Assembly: GCF_900601905.1 (NCBI RefSeq)
Contig: NZ_UWFA01000416.1
Coordinates: forward strand, 1 to 64,000
DNA length: 64,000 nucleotides
Reading direction: 5' to 3'
Source of the DNA: Pseudomonas viridiflava
Lineage (GTDB): Bacteria > Pseudomonadota > Gammaproteobacteria > Pseudomonadales > Pseudomonadaceae
In this document: one piece after another, positions 37,321 to 45,429 of the stretch
Position numbering within the stretch: position 1 is the stretch's first letter
Layout: every line of letters begins with the position of its first letter
Notes under the pieces: model-generated
What the model was told of the DNA's origin: nothing
The model's database searches: none
The model's input: only the letters and a program-made list of their open reading frames with translations
Made by a program: the position numbers and the translations under genes

Positions 37321-38649
37321 TCATTGCGGCACCACCGGGCTCAGTACGGTCAACTGCACGCGCCGGTTACGGCTGCGATTGGCGGGTGTGTCATTGGGCA
37401 CCAGCGGCTCGGCGTCGCCTCGGCCCTCAGCGGTGAAACGGTCTGCAGGACCGGCCACCAGCGCCAGGCGCTTCAGGACGCTGTTTGCCCGAGCCTTGGA
37501 CAACTCGTAATTGGAGGGGAAACGGGCGGAAAGACCGGGCTTGCTGCTGTCGGTGTGACCGACAACGATGACTTTGCCAGGTAACGGCTGCAGCGCTTCA
37601 CCGATGCGATCAAGCACGTGCAGGAAGCCTGGCGTCACCTCGGCACTGCCGGGACCGAACATGCCGTCGCCCATCAGGGTGATCACGGATCGGTCCGCCG
37701 TTTCACTGACCGTGACCTTGCCCGCTGCTATCTCCGGGGCGAGGAAGCCCGCCACTCGTACGGGTGGCGCGATCTCGGCTGCCGGCGCGCGTGGTGCCAC
37801 CGTCGGCGGTGTCACTTGAACCTTGTGCAGGTCGGCGTAGACCGGGTCGGACACTTCGGTCAACAGCATGCTGTAGCTGATCTGCAAGGCCACCAGTACC
37901 ACCGCTGTGCCGACGGCCAACACCCACAACGGGATGCGCCGCAAGGGTGAGTGGGTTTTAACTGCATCGCCTCGCCAGTGGGGAGACAACTCGGGTTCAT
38001 AGCTGCCTCGCTGGGTGGCGATCAACTGCTGCAAACGTTCGCGCAGGGCTGTCAGTTGCTCCTGGCCACGCTCGACCACCCGATAGCGGCCTTCCATGCC
38101 CAAGGCTAGGCACAGGTACATCAGTTCGATCAGGTCCAGATTGGAGCGCAGATCCTGGGTCAGCCTTTGCAGGATCAGGAAAAACTTCTCGCCGCCGGAC
38201 GCTTCATTGTGAAACGCCACCAGCAAGCCGCGACTGCCCCAGACGCCGCTGCCCCACGCCGTACTGGCGATGGTTTCATCGAGTACGGTACACAGCGCAT
38301 AGCGGGCACCCGCAATGGACTCAAGGTCCACGCCGAATTTGCGCGCATCGTTCTCGAAGGTCTGCACCGCCAGCACCAGCCGCTGGCGAAGCTCGTCGAT
38401 GTTCGGCGGCTGGGTGGTGGTACGCAGCGGGACAATCAAATCAAGCAGTGGATTGGCCGCACGGACCAGGCGGTTTAACCCGCGTCCCGGCAACTCTAGG
38501 GTGGTGTCGCTCGATAAGGGCTGTGGGGCAGTTGCCTGGGGAGCTGCCGTCGTCGGGCCGGGCACCGGCGCACGGCGGCCTCCCGGCGTCGGGATCAGCA
38601 TGGTCGCATCCGAATCCCCGGATGGATCGAGCAAGTCGTCTGTGCTCAC
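37321..38649 (-). CDS. tssL: T6SS membrane protein TssL with C-terminal OmpA domain
   Basis: The 442-residue protein has a disordered N-terminus with acidic-Thr motifs (DATMLIP, Thr16; SDTTLELP, Thr50), a DotU cytoplasmic domain (about 60-240), one membrane helix (about 265-285, LWVLAVGTAVVLVALQI) and an OmpA-like peptidoglycan-binding end (VVGHTDSSKPG.. NYELSKARAN). The start is GTG 38649, with AAGG 8 nt upstream and 5 bp after the tssK stop. The longer frame to 38748 would overlap tssK by about 90 bp and is unlikely. Thr16 resembles the site used by PpkA on TssL in Agrobacterium. Confidence 0.93.
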   Translation of the reverse strand: MSTDDLLDPSGDSDATMLIPTPGGRRAPVPGPTTAAPQATAPQPLSSDTTLELPGRGLNRLVRAANPLLDLIVPLRTTTQPPNIDELRQRLVLAVQTFENDARKFGVDLESIAGARYALCTVLDETIASTAWGSGVWGSRGLLVAFHNEASGGEKFFLILQRLTQDLRSNLDLIELMYLCLALGMEGRYRVVERGQEQLTALRERLQQLIATQRGSYEPELSPHWRGDAVKTHSPLRRIPLWVLAVGTAVVLVALQISYSMLLTEVSDPVYADLHKVQVTPPTVAPRAPAAEIAPPVRVAGFLAPEIAAGKVTVSETADRSVITLMGDGMFGPGSAEVTPGFLHVLDRIGEALQPLPGKVIVVGHTDSSKPGLSARFPSNYELSKARANSVLKRLALVAGPADRFTAEGRGDAEPLVPNDTPANRSRNRRVQLTVLSPVVPQ

Positions 38650-38654
38650 GGCAT

Positions 38655-39986
38655 TTACCTTCTGATCGCCCAGAACTGCATTTGCAGCCCTGGGAAGTCC
38701 CCAGCCACGTGCATTGCAAAACCGGCTGAGTTGCTCAAGGGCTGCCAATATTCGCTGCTGCGATCCAGCTCGAAGTAGGTGAACCCGGCGTAAAACGGCA
38801 ACTGCCGGGGAGCAACCGCCATCGGCCGCAGGCCGATACCCGGCAATTGCAGATTGACCAGGTCACGAATTTGCTCGATGGACCCGATTTTGACCTGCGC
38901 CGGGAAGCCGTTGCGGACCAGTTCGGGGAGCATTTGCGCGCTGACGGCCAATACAAAAGTCGCCGAGCGCAGAAGCTCTTTGTCAGCCAATACGGCAACC
39001 CGAATGCCAAAATGGCGCTCATCCAGAGGGATCGATACAGCCTGAGCGTCCATGACGGTGGAAAGCGAGCGGCGAAGATCACCCATCAGCGGCGCGAAGC
39101 TTTCAATCAGCTGGTCATGGCGATACAGCGCCTGGGAGGTCGGGCGTTTGCTGGCCTCGGTGAAAGTCGCCAATTCACCTGCCAGCTCCAGCATTGAGCG
39201 GTACAGCGTTTCCGGATGAACGTCAGGCAGGCCGCTGAGGTGGGCGAACAACGGCTCGGCACGGTTAAGCAGTTGCAACAGCAGGAAATCGGCGATCTCG
39301 GCGGCACCGTTGGCACCCGGCTGCGACAGCCTAGACGCCAGCGCTTCGCCGCGCTGGTGCAGCATCCCAACGAGTTCATCGGCGAATGCCGCCAGCCTCG
39401 GCGCAGTCCGATAGCTCAGGCACGGCGGGCAGTAATCAGGATCCAGCACCACGCGATTGTCAGGGCGCCGCTCGATGATGCGGGCGATGCCCAGCGTGGT
39501 GTAGGCGTTGGCAACTTCGCTTTCCAACGCCAGACGCAGGCGCAATTTGCCCACCTGCATCAATGCACTGCTGTCCAGGCCATTGCTGTCCCAGGCTTCG
39601 TAGTCTTCACTGCGATGCCGGGCAAAATTGTCGGGGCCTTGCTGATTGCCCACTTCGGTCACACCGTGGCGGCGCAGGGGCAAAGCGAGCACGACCAGCA
39701 GATTGCGCGCATCGGCCGGGATATCCAAAGGCAGGGGCAGATCATCTTCGCCAGGCAGGCTGACCGGTGTGCCGTCAGGCAGGACAGCGTTGCACACCTG
39801 CAAGGCGAGCTTGCCCAGAGCCAGTTGCTGCTCGTCGATCTTCAGATTGGAAAAGCCCCAGCTGTAGGGACGCAATGCGGCTACCCGTGACTCCAGCTGG
39901 CTCTGCCAGTACCGGTCATGTTGCTGTAGATGCTGAGGCTGCAAAAGCATGCCTTCGGACCAGACTACTTTGTTCTTCCACGCCAT
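38655..39986 (-). CDS. tssK: T6SS baseplate-membrane adaptor TssK
   Basis: The 443-residue protein begins with the family signature KVVWSEGMLLQPQHLQQHDRYW and keeps the length of known TssK proteins. TssK joins the baseplate (TssEFG) to the TssLM membrane complex. It lies between tagH (39 bp gap) and tssL (5 bp gap). In P. aeruginosa H1 tssJ lies at this junction; here there is no room for it. Confidence 0.95.
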   Translation of the reverse strand: MAWKNKVVWSEGMLLQPQHLQQHDRYWQSQLESRVAALRPYSWGFSNLKIDEQQLALGKLALQVCNAVLPDGTPVSLPGEDDLPLPLDIPADARNLLVVLALPLRRHGVTEVGNQQGPDNFARHRSEDYEAWDSNGLDSSALMQVGKLRLRLALESEVANAYTTLGIARIIERRPDNRVVLDPDYCPPCLSYRTAPRLAAFADELVGMLHQRGEALASRLSQPGANGAAEIADFLLLQLLNRAEPLFAHLSGLPDVHPETLYRSMLELAGELATFTEASKRPTSQALYRHDQLIESFAPLMGDLRRSLSTVMDAQAVSIPLDERHFGIRVAVLADKELLRSATFVLAVSAQMLPELVRNGFPAQVKIGSIEQIRDLVNLQLPGIGLRPMAVAPRQLPFYAGFTYFELDRSSEYWQPLSNSAGFAMHVAGDFPGLQMQFWAIRR

Positions 39987-40025
39987 GATGCCTTGACCCC
40001 AATAAGTAATGTTGAGCTGCCGTGC

Positions 40026-41576
40026 TTACTTGCCGCCTCGGCGTAGCCGGTCGACCTGCTCTTCATAAGCAGCCGAGAATTTGTCGCCGAACAGGCCCTG
40101 AACCTCGTCGACATCAGTCGCCACTTCGCCGTAGATCTCGACGATTTGCTCCCACATCCGCGCTTTTCGAGAAGTACTGCCGGCCATCTTGTCCATGACG
40201 CTGGCGGGGGGCGTGCGCCGCTCGATCTGGGCGGGGTCGAAGCGTTGCAGAAGGGCTGACAGCGCGGCGCGCATCCCGGCGATGACCGACAGCTCATGGG
40301 CCTTGAGGTCATCGAAGGCGCTCGCCATCGCCTGCACGGGTGGCATGTAACCGGCCATGGTGTTGCTCAACAGCTGGGTGAGGGCGCTGTCGACATTTGG
40401 AAAAAACTTGAGCGGGTTATTGGAGCGGACCGCCATCATGGTCATGTCCATGCGGCTTTCTTTTTTGGTCAGGGCTCGGGCCATCAGGACGTCCATTGTT
40501 CCTGATGTTGCTTCGCGCAACATGGCGCCGATGTTTTCCGCCATTTGCGGGCCGGTGCTCTCCAGCTTGAGGTCTGGCAGCCCCAGGCCACGCAGCAAGG
40601 CTTGAAGGATTTCGCTGTCGCTGGCCGAGGGCTGACCGGTAAAGGGCGCAGCGCCCAACTGAGGCTGCGCCTGGCTGGCAAATGCCGGCGCCGAGTGCAT
40701 GTCCTGAGGGTGCGCAGCCATCGGCAGTGGGGCAGGGGACGGTGGCTGGTCCCGGACCGGTATCGCCGCAGCGCCCTGCGCCGGCGGCGCGGATGGCGCA
40801 AAATCAGCCAGCAGATCGTAGTCTTCCGGGATGGCCATGCTTGCCGTGTGGCTTGCCGCTTGAACCTGCGGTGCAGCGGGCGGCAGCGCGAAAGAAGCGA
40901 GCTCCGGCGACAGATGATCACTTTGCGCGGCACGGAACGAGTCAGGTGGATTCAACTCGTGCAAGCCGAAGCCTGCGGGGGTGGTACCCGACGCGGCCGT
41001 GCTGGCGAAGAGATTCAAACCCAGTGGGTCATTCTGGCTGGCGGCAAAGCTGGCATCACTGCCCATGTCCAACAGGCGCGCGCCGGCCAGCGTATCGGGC
41101 AGCGCATGGGGTAACGGTTGTGGCGCGGCCACGATCGGTGCCGGGTGGGCATCGAACAGCGATGGCAATTGAAGCGGGACAGCTGCAAGTGCCGGCTCGA
41201 ACAGCGGCAGCGCCAGGTTACTCACCGGCGGCTGGGTGGTGGGCGCACCCGTAACAGCATCAGCCTGGATGAGTACCTCCAGCTGGTAATCGCCTATAAC
41301 CATTCGGTCACCGGCGTTCAGGATGATTTCCCGGCCTTTGCCTGCGGGACGATCATTGACGATGCTAGGGTTGCTGCCCAGGTCTTCTAGGTAATACGCG
41401 CCGTCACGAAAGGTCACCCGGGCGTGGGTGCGCGAGATGTATTTGCTCGGGTCCTCCAGCACCAGCGTGTTCTCGGCAGAGCGTCCCAGTGTGCCCCCTG
41501 ATTCGGAGAAGGCGCCGGGCGCCAATCCAGGCGCTGGCTGGTTGCGGTAGGTGTTAATGCGCAGGATCAGAGGCAT
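40026..41576 (-). CDS. tagH: FHA-domain T6SS regulator TagH (Fha)
   Basis: The 516-residue protein has an N-terminal FHA domain (about 1-105: GTLGRSAENTLVLED, SRTHARV, LGSNPSIVNDRP), a long Pro/Ala-rich linker and a conserved C-terminal TagH domain (about 325-516, FFPNVDSALTQLL). FHA domains bind phosphothreonine, so it should read PpkA targets such as the TssL or PpkA N-terminal motifs and promote assembly. It lies between vgrG and tssK. Confidence 0.93.
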   Translation of the reverse strand: MPLILRINTYRNQPAPGLAPGAFSESGGTLGRSAENTLVLEDPSKYISRTHARVTFRDGAYYLEDLGSNPSIVNDRPAGKGREIILNAGDRMVIGDYQLEVLIQADAVTGAPTTQPPVSNLALPLFEPALAAVPLQLPSLFDAHPAPIVAAPQPLPHALPDTLAGARLLDMGSDASFAASQNDPLGLNLFASTAASGTTPAGFGLHELNPPDSFRAAQSDHLSPELASFALPPAAPQVQAASHTASMAIPEDYDLLADFAPSAPPAQGAAAIPVRDQPPSPAPLPMAAHPQDMHSAPAFASQAQPQLGAAPFTGQPSASDSEILQALLRGLGLPDLKLESTGPQMAENIGAMLREATSGTMDVLMARALTKKESRMDMTMMAVRSNNPLKFFPNVDSALTQLLSNTMAGYMPPVQAMASAFDDLKAHELSVIAGMRAALSALLQRFDPAQIERRTPPASVMDKMAGSTSRKARMWEQIVEIYGEVATDVDEVQGLFGDKFSAAYEEQVDRLRRGGK

Positions 41577-41748
41577 GGGGATGTCGACGTAGTGAGGTCA
41601 CGCGAGCAGCCAGACAGGCACGTACTCGCGGACAGGGCGAAAGGCATCACCTGGAACGTCGCTCGCAGGCGATTCGAAGGTGCTGGCCAGGTGTGCGCAG
41701 CAACAGACGCGTGAGCGTTGTGGGCGCAGGAGCAGGTGCGTTCAGTCA

Positions 41749-43461
41749 TCAGTTGATCTCCACCAGGGCACTCAGGATGGTGATTTTTGAGGGTTCGATC
41801 TTGATGGTGCTGCCACCGACCACCAGTTCGATTGAGGTCGTGGCGGTAATGACAATGGTTTTCTCGACGGTGATTTTCTGGTCCCCGGTGACCGTCAACG
41901 TGTCGTCATTCTTGACGACCCGGTTGAAGTCTTTTTCGGCGTGCATGAAGACTTCTTCGGCCCCAGCCTTGTCCTCGAAGCGCAGCTCGTTGAAACCCTC
42001 GCTCTTTGGCGAAGAGCGGGTTTTGATGCCGCTTTGCGTATTGAGCGTCGGCAGTTCGTATGGCGGCAGCGCGTCGGAGTTATAAACGCAACCGGTGACC
42101 AGAGGCCGGTCCGGATTGCCTTCCAGAAAACTGACCACTACCTCCATGCCCACCCGAGGGATGAATATTGCGCCCCAGCCTTTACCCGCCCAGGTCTGGG
42201 CGACCCGCACCCAGCAGCAACTGTTGTCATCGCTGACGCCCTGGCGATCCCAGTGAAACTGCACCTTGATCCTGCCCAGGGCATCGGTCCAGATTTCCTC
42301 GCCGTCGCCACCTTCGGCGCTTTTGCCGACCACCATGGCGGTTTGTGGCCCCTGGACCACGGGCTTGGCGATGACGCATTGCGGCCGAAAGGGGTGGTCT
42401 TTGCCAATGGCGCTGAAGCTGCAATCAAACACGAGCTCAGAGGCCTGCCCACCGCTGGCATAACTGTTGGTGTACAGCTCGTACTGGGCGCTGGTGATCA
42501 GATAACTGAGGTTCTGGTCTTCTCGCGGGTGCTCGCTTAACGTGAACAAACCTGCGCAATACAGGCCTGGTGCATTGCTGCGGGCCTTGATCACGACGCT
42601 CTGGCCGTGTGTGCGCTCCATGCGCGCCAGTGCCAAGGCGTTGCCGGTTTCTGCGCTGGTGTAATTGCCGGGGTAATCAAACAGTTCGAAGTCAGGCCCG
42701 CCGAAACCCGAGGGGATCTGAGCCTTGCTGAGCAGGCTGCCGTTGTTGCTCGCGGACGCTTTTTCATAGTCGAAATCGGTCAGGGCGTAGCTGCCCGACT
42801 GGATTTCCCCGGACACGGCCCATTCAGAGACGCTTTCTTCGTCCCGCGCGTTGCTGTGCATGCTGCCGGCGAACTTGAGGCTCTCATAGCCGACAATTGC
42901 CTGGTGGGCGCCGTAGGAGTCGGCCAGCACCAGGGTGTGTTTGTCCGCTTCATGGGTGAAAAAGAAGTAGATGCCAGCGTCTTCGAGCAGTCGGCAGACG
43001 AAGTCGAAGTCGGTTTCGCGGTACTGCACGCAGTAGGGCAGTGCCGGGTAGACGCCACTTAGCAATTCAGCTGACAACAGGCTGACGCCCGCATAGATCG
43101 GTTTTTCGCACACCTGTTTAACAATTTCCAGCACCGTCAAATCCTGGAATATCTGGCAGGTCGATGAGCGCTTTAGCAGCCACAGCCAAGGATGCACGAC
43201 AGCCTCATAGCTGACGTAATCACCTTCCCAGCCTGTGGAGGTAAAACGCGTGACGATGCCGTTGAACCAGCGCGTGCCTTCGACCAGCGCAATGGCCACC
43301 GTCAAAGGCTCACCCAGCAGGGCAGCAGGGCTGATGTCGCCTGTTTTGCTCAACAGCTGCACGCGAAACTCAGACAAGCGCCCAAGCTCCTCGCTGCCGG
43401 TCATGGCGTGGAAGAGCAGCGAATCTGTGCCTAGCGCGGTGGTGACAATCGGTCTGCTCAT
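41749..43461 (-). CDS. vgrG: T6SS spike protein VgrG
   Basis: The 570-residue protein has the gp27-like N-terminus, the gp5-like OB fold (GRIKVQFHWDRQG.. WVRVAQTWAGKGWG) and a short beta-helix tail with no extra enzymatic domain. It is therefore a structural spike that must carry a separate effector through the PAAR-like tip encoded 57 bp upstream. Lying inside the core operon, it is probably the main VgrG of this system. Confidence 0.95.
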   Translation of the reverse strand: MSRPIVTTALGTDSLLFHAMTGSEELGRLSEFRVQLLSKTGDISPAALLGEPLTVAIALVEGTRWFNGIVTRFTSTGWEGDYVSYEAVVHPWLWLLKRSSTCQIFQDLTVLEIVKQVCEKPIYAGVSLLSAELLSGVYPALPYCVQYRETDFDFVCRLLEDAGIYFFFTHEADKHTLVLADSYGAHQAIVGYESLKFAGSMHSNARDEESVSEWAVSGEIQSGSYALTDFDYEKASASNNGSLLSKAQIPSGFGGPDFELFDYPGNYTSAETGNALALARMERTHGQSVVIKARSNAPGLYCAGLFTLSEHPREDQNLSYLITSAQYELYTNSYASGGQASELVFDCSFSAIGKDHPFRPQCVIAKPVVQGPQTAMVVGKSAEGGDGEEIWTDALGRIKVQFHWDRQGVSDDNSCCWVRVAQTWAGKGWGAIFIPRVGMEVVVSFLEGNPDRPLVTGCVYNSDALPPYELPTLNTQSGIKTRSSPKSEGFNELRFEDKAGAEEVFMHAEKDFNRVVKNDDTLTVTGDQKITVEKTIVITATTSIELVVGGSTIKIEPSKITILSALVEIN

Positions 43462-43518
43462 AATTTCTCTTGGTTACGCTCTCACTCGTCGGGGGCCGCC
43501 CCCACTAACTGCAATTTT

Positions 43519-43908
43519 TTACGGAATCATCGTCTTGACCGTACCGGCGTCGACGAAGGTTATTTCTCCACCCCAATTGCATTTGCAGGTGGAGATGTCA
43601 TCCAGGGCCGGCGACTTTGCGATCAGCACAGTCTTGGCCCCCGGCGACCAGGGCGCCGAGGTCGCAGGAACACAGGGCATCGGTGTCATCGCGCCCATTG
43701 CTGCCGCCGTTGCCGCCGCCACCATCGGGTTGCCCGAGCAACTGCACATCCCGAAGGGCAGAATGTTGAGCAGCGGTATATGGTCAAGAATGTTCGCCGC
43801 AGGCGGGCCTTCGGCGAGCACTTTGTTCTTGGGCAGCACCACCAACGCCGAAGGCGCAGCGCCGAAGGAGCACTTCATCTTGGCGCCCATCGAGACTTGT
43901 TTAGGCAT
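43519..43908 (-). CDS. PAAR-like spike tip protein (DUF4280)
   Basis: The 129-residue protein matches DUF4280: MKCSFGAAPSALVVLP, the ANILDH segment, PFGMCSCSGNP, TPMPCVPATSAPWSPG and CKCNWGG. Such proteins act as PAAR-type tips on VgrG, with Cys residues that may hold metal. Position between vgrG and the candidate effector suggests that it links the two. Confidence 0.88.
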   Translation of the reverse strand: MPKQVSMGAKMKCSFGAAPSALVVLPKNKVLAEGPPAANILDHIPLLNILPFGMCSCSGNPMVAAATAAAMGAMTPMPCVPATSAPWSPGAKTVLIAKSPALDDISTCKCNWGGEITFVDAGTVKTMIP

Positions 43909-43993
43909 AGCGTGCTCTATGAACTCAACGTTGAAGTGACCAGAAGCTAGTCATTAAGGACCAGCCCCTTGTGCGGCAACTGCCGTGCAGCCG

Positions 43994-45397
43994 TCACGAA
44001 AACTTCTTTTTAATAGGGATCAAGATCCAGCAAGACAGACAAAACATTGCCCTTTGGAACGTGGTAGGGTTAAGACCGTCTTGACGATAAACACAGTCGA
44101 GTGACATCTGGAGGAGTTTATCGCCTTCAACAGCTTTTATTCGTATTTTAGAATCTCTGACATAGCCACCCGCGCCCTTTTTCAACTCGTCTAAGTTGTT
44201 ATAATTGAGTTGCAACGTAGCATTTGATATGTTTGTTCCGTCGTCATAATACAGATTGAGAAACCCGTAATAACCACCCGTCATGGGAAGACTGATAATG
44301 TACGAAGCAACAAAGGGTGATTTTGCGATGACCGACTTAAACCACTGATTAAATTCCGCAGTCTCGTTGTAAAGCTTGGCGCTAGATTGACCCTTTGCAT
44401 CCAGAAATATCGACCGGATGACTTCGCGCTCTCGGTAATGATACCAAAGCGCGGATATGAACTCATAGACCGCGCTTATCGCTTTAATGACCGCCCCGAA
44501 AGGAACGATTGCGGCGACTGAAAGCAACGCGTTTTTTATTACTGCCTTAATGGACGCCATCATTTTATCGAAAGTTTGAGAGCGTATTGATTCCACGATA
44601 TCGCGTGGCGAACCCGCGTGCACCCCGGCAGCTAGATCAGCCGTTTTATTAAGCAGCAGTTTTGACTTTATCGCGGTTCTTATATCGCCGACGATTTTCA
44701 GAGCTGTCATCGGGCCGGCCACGGATGCAATCGCGCCCCCTATATTTTTTAGAATGTCGGGAAGTCCGCTCATAATAGAGTCGGCCAATTTAGAATTATC
44801 GCCACCTCCACCGCTGCTAGCTGCCAGATGTGAAACAAACTCCTTAACAGAATCAGTCAAGGAGCTGATAACTCCGCCGTCCAGCGCAACGTGTTTGCCC
44901 GCCGCAACGTCGACTACCTTATTGACGGCTGCTATACCGTTGTAGCCGGATACGCTAGTGTTTTTAATGTTGCTCCAGGAAAGATCGAAATAGCCGACAA
45001 TTTCCGATTTAGCCAGCGCAAAACAAACACCCTGGCGCCAGACGCGCATGTCTTCAGGCGGTATCGTGGCTTGACTGAGTAGTTTGCTACCTTTGTCCAT
45101 CCAGTTGTTCAGAAAATCGTCTAGCTTTTGAAGCTCACCATGGGCCATATTTCTCGGATCGGTCTTCCAGGATGCGTGCGTTGATTTATATTTAAAGAAG
45201 TGCATGAACAACGCTGCTGTCTCGCGATCCTGGGCACCTTGCTCTACCATTTGGTGATACCGGCCGATGGATTTATCGACCTCCATCAGCAGGCTGTGTC
45301 TTGACGTAATCGTGCCAGCGCTGGTTCTGGCTTTCCACTCTTTTAGCTGGGGTATTGTTAAGGCGGGCGTCCCCGGCTTTGGTTGATCTATAGGCAT
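43994..45397 (-). CDS. Candidate T6SS effector with a central hydrophobic region
   Basis: No known family is recognised in this 467-residue protein. The N-terminal 180 residues are helical and soluble, followed by a GGGG linker (about 196-199). Hydrophobic segments at about 213-245 and 289-318 (NALLSVAAIVPFGAVIKAI) could enter membranes, and a beta-rich C-terminus (about 380-460) follows. The DNA has a lower GC content than the flanking T6SS genes. It lies between clpV and the PAAR-like gene, the usual site for a secreted cargo. AGGGA lies 7 nt before the ATG at 45397. No immunity gene is apparent nearby; either immunity is elsewhere or the target is not in bacteria. Confidence 0.65.
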   Translation of the reverse strand: MPIDQPKPGTPALTIPQLKEWKARTSAGTITSRHSLLMEVDKSIGRYHQMVEQGAQDRETAALFMHFFKYKSTHASWKTDPRNMAHGELQKLDDFLNNWMDKGSKLLSQATIPPEDMRVWRQGVCFALAKSEIVGYFDLSWSNIKNTSVSGYNGIAAVNKVVDVAAGKHVALDGGVISSLTDSVKEFVSHLAASSGGGGDNSKLADSIMSGLPDILKNIGGAIASVAGPMTALKIVGDIRTAIKSKLLLNKTADLAAGVHAGSPRDIVESIRSQTFDKMMASIKAVIKNALLSVAAIVPFGAVIKAISAVYEFISALWYHYREREVIRSIFLDAKGQSSAKLYNETAEFNQWFKSVIAKSPFVASYIISLPMTGGYYGFLNLYYDDGTNISNATLQLNYNNLDELKKGAGGYVRDSKIRIKAVEGDKLLQMSLDCVYRQDGLNPTTFQRAMFCLSCWILIPIKKKFS

Positions 45398-45429
45398 GAC
45401 AAATTCCCTAAATGATTCAAAAATGGTTG

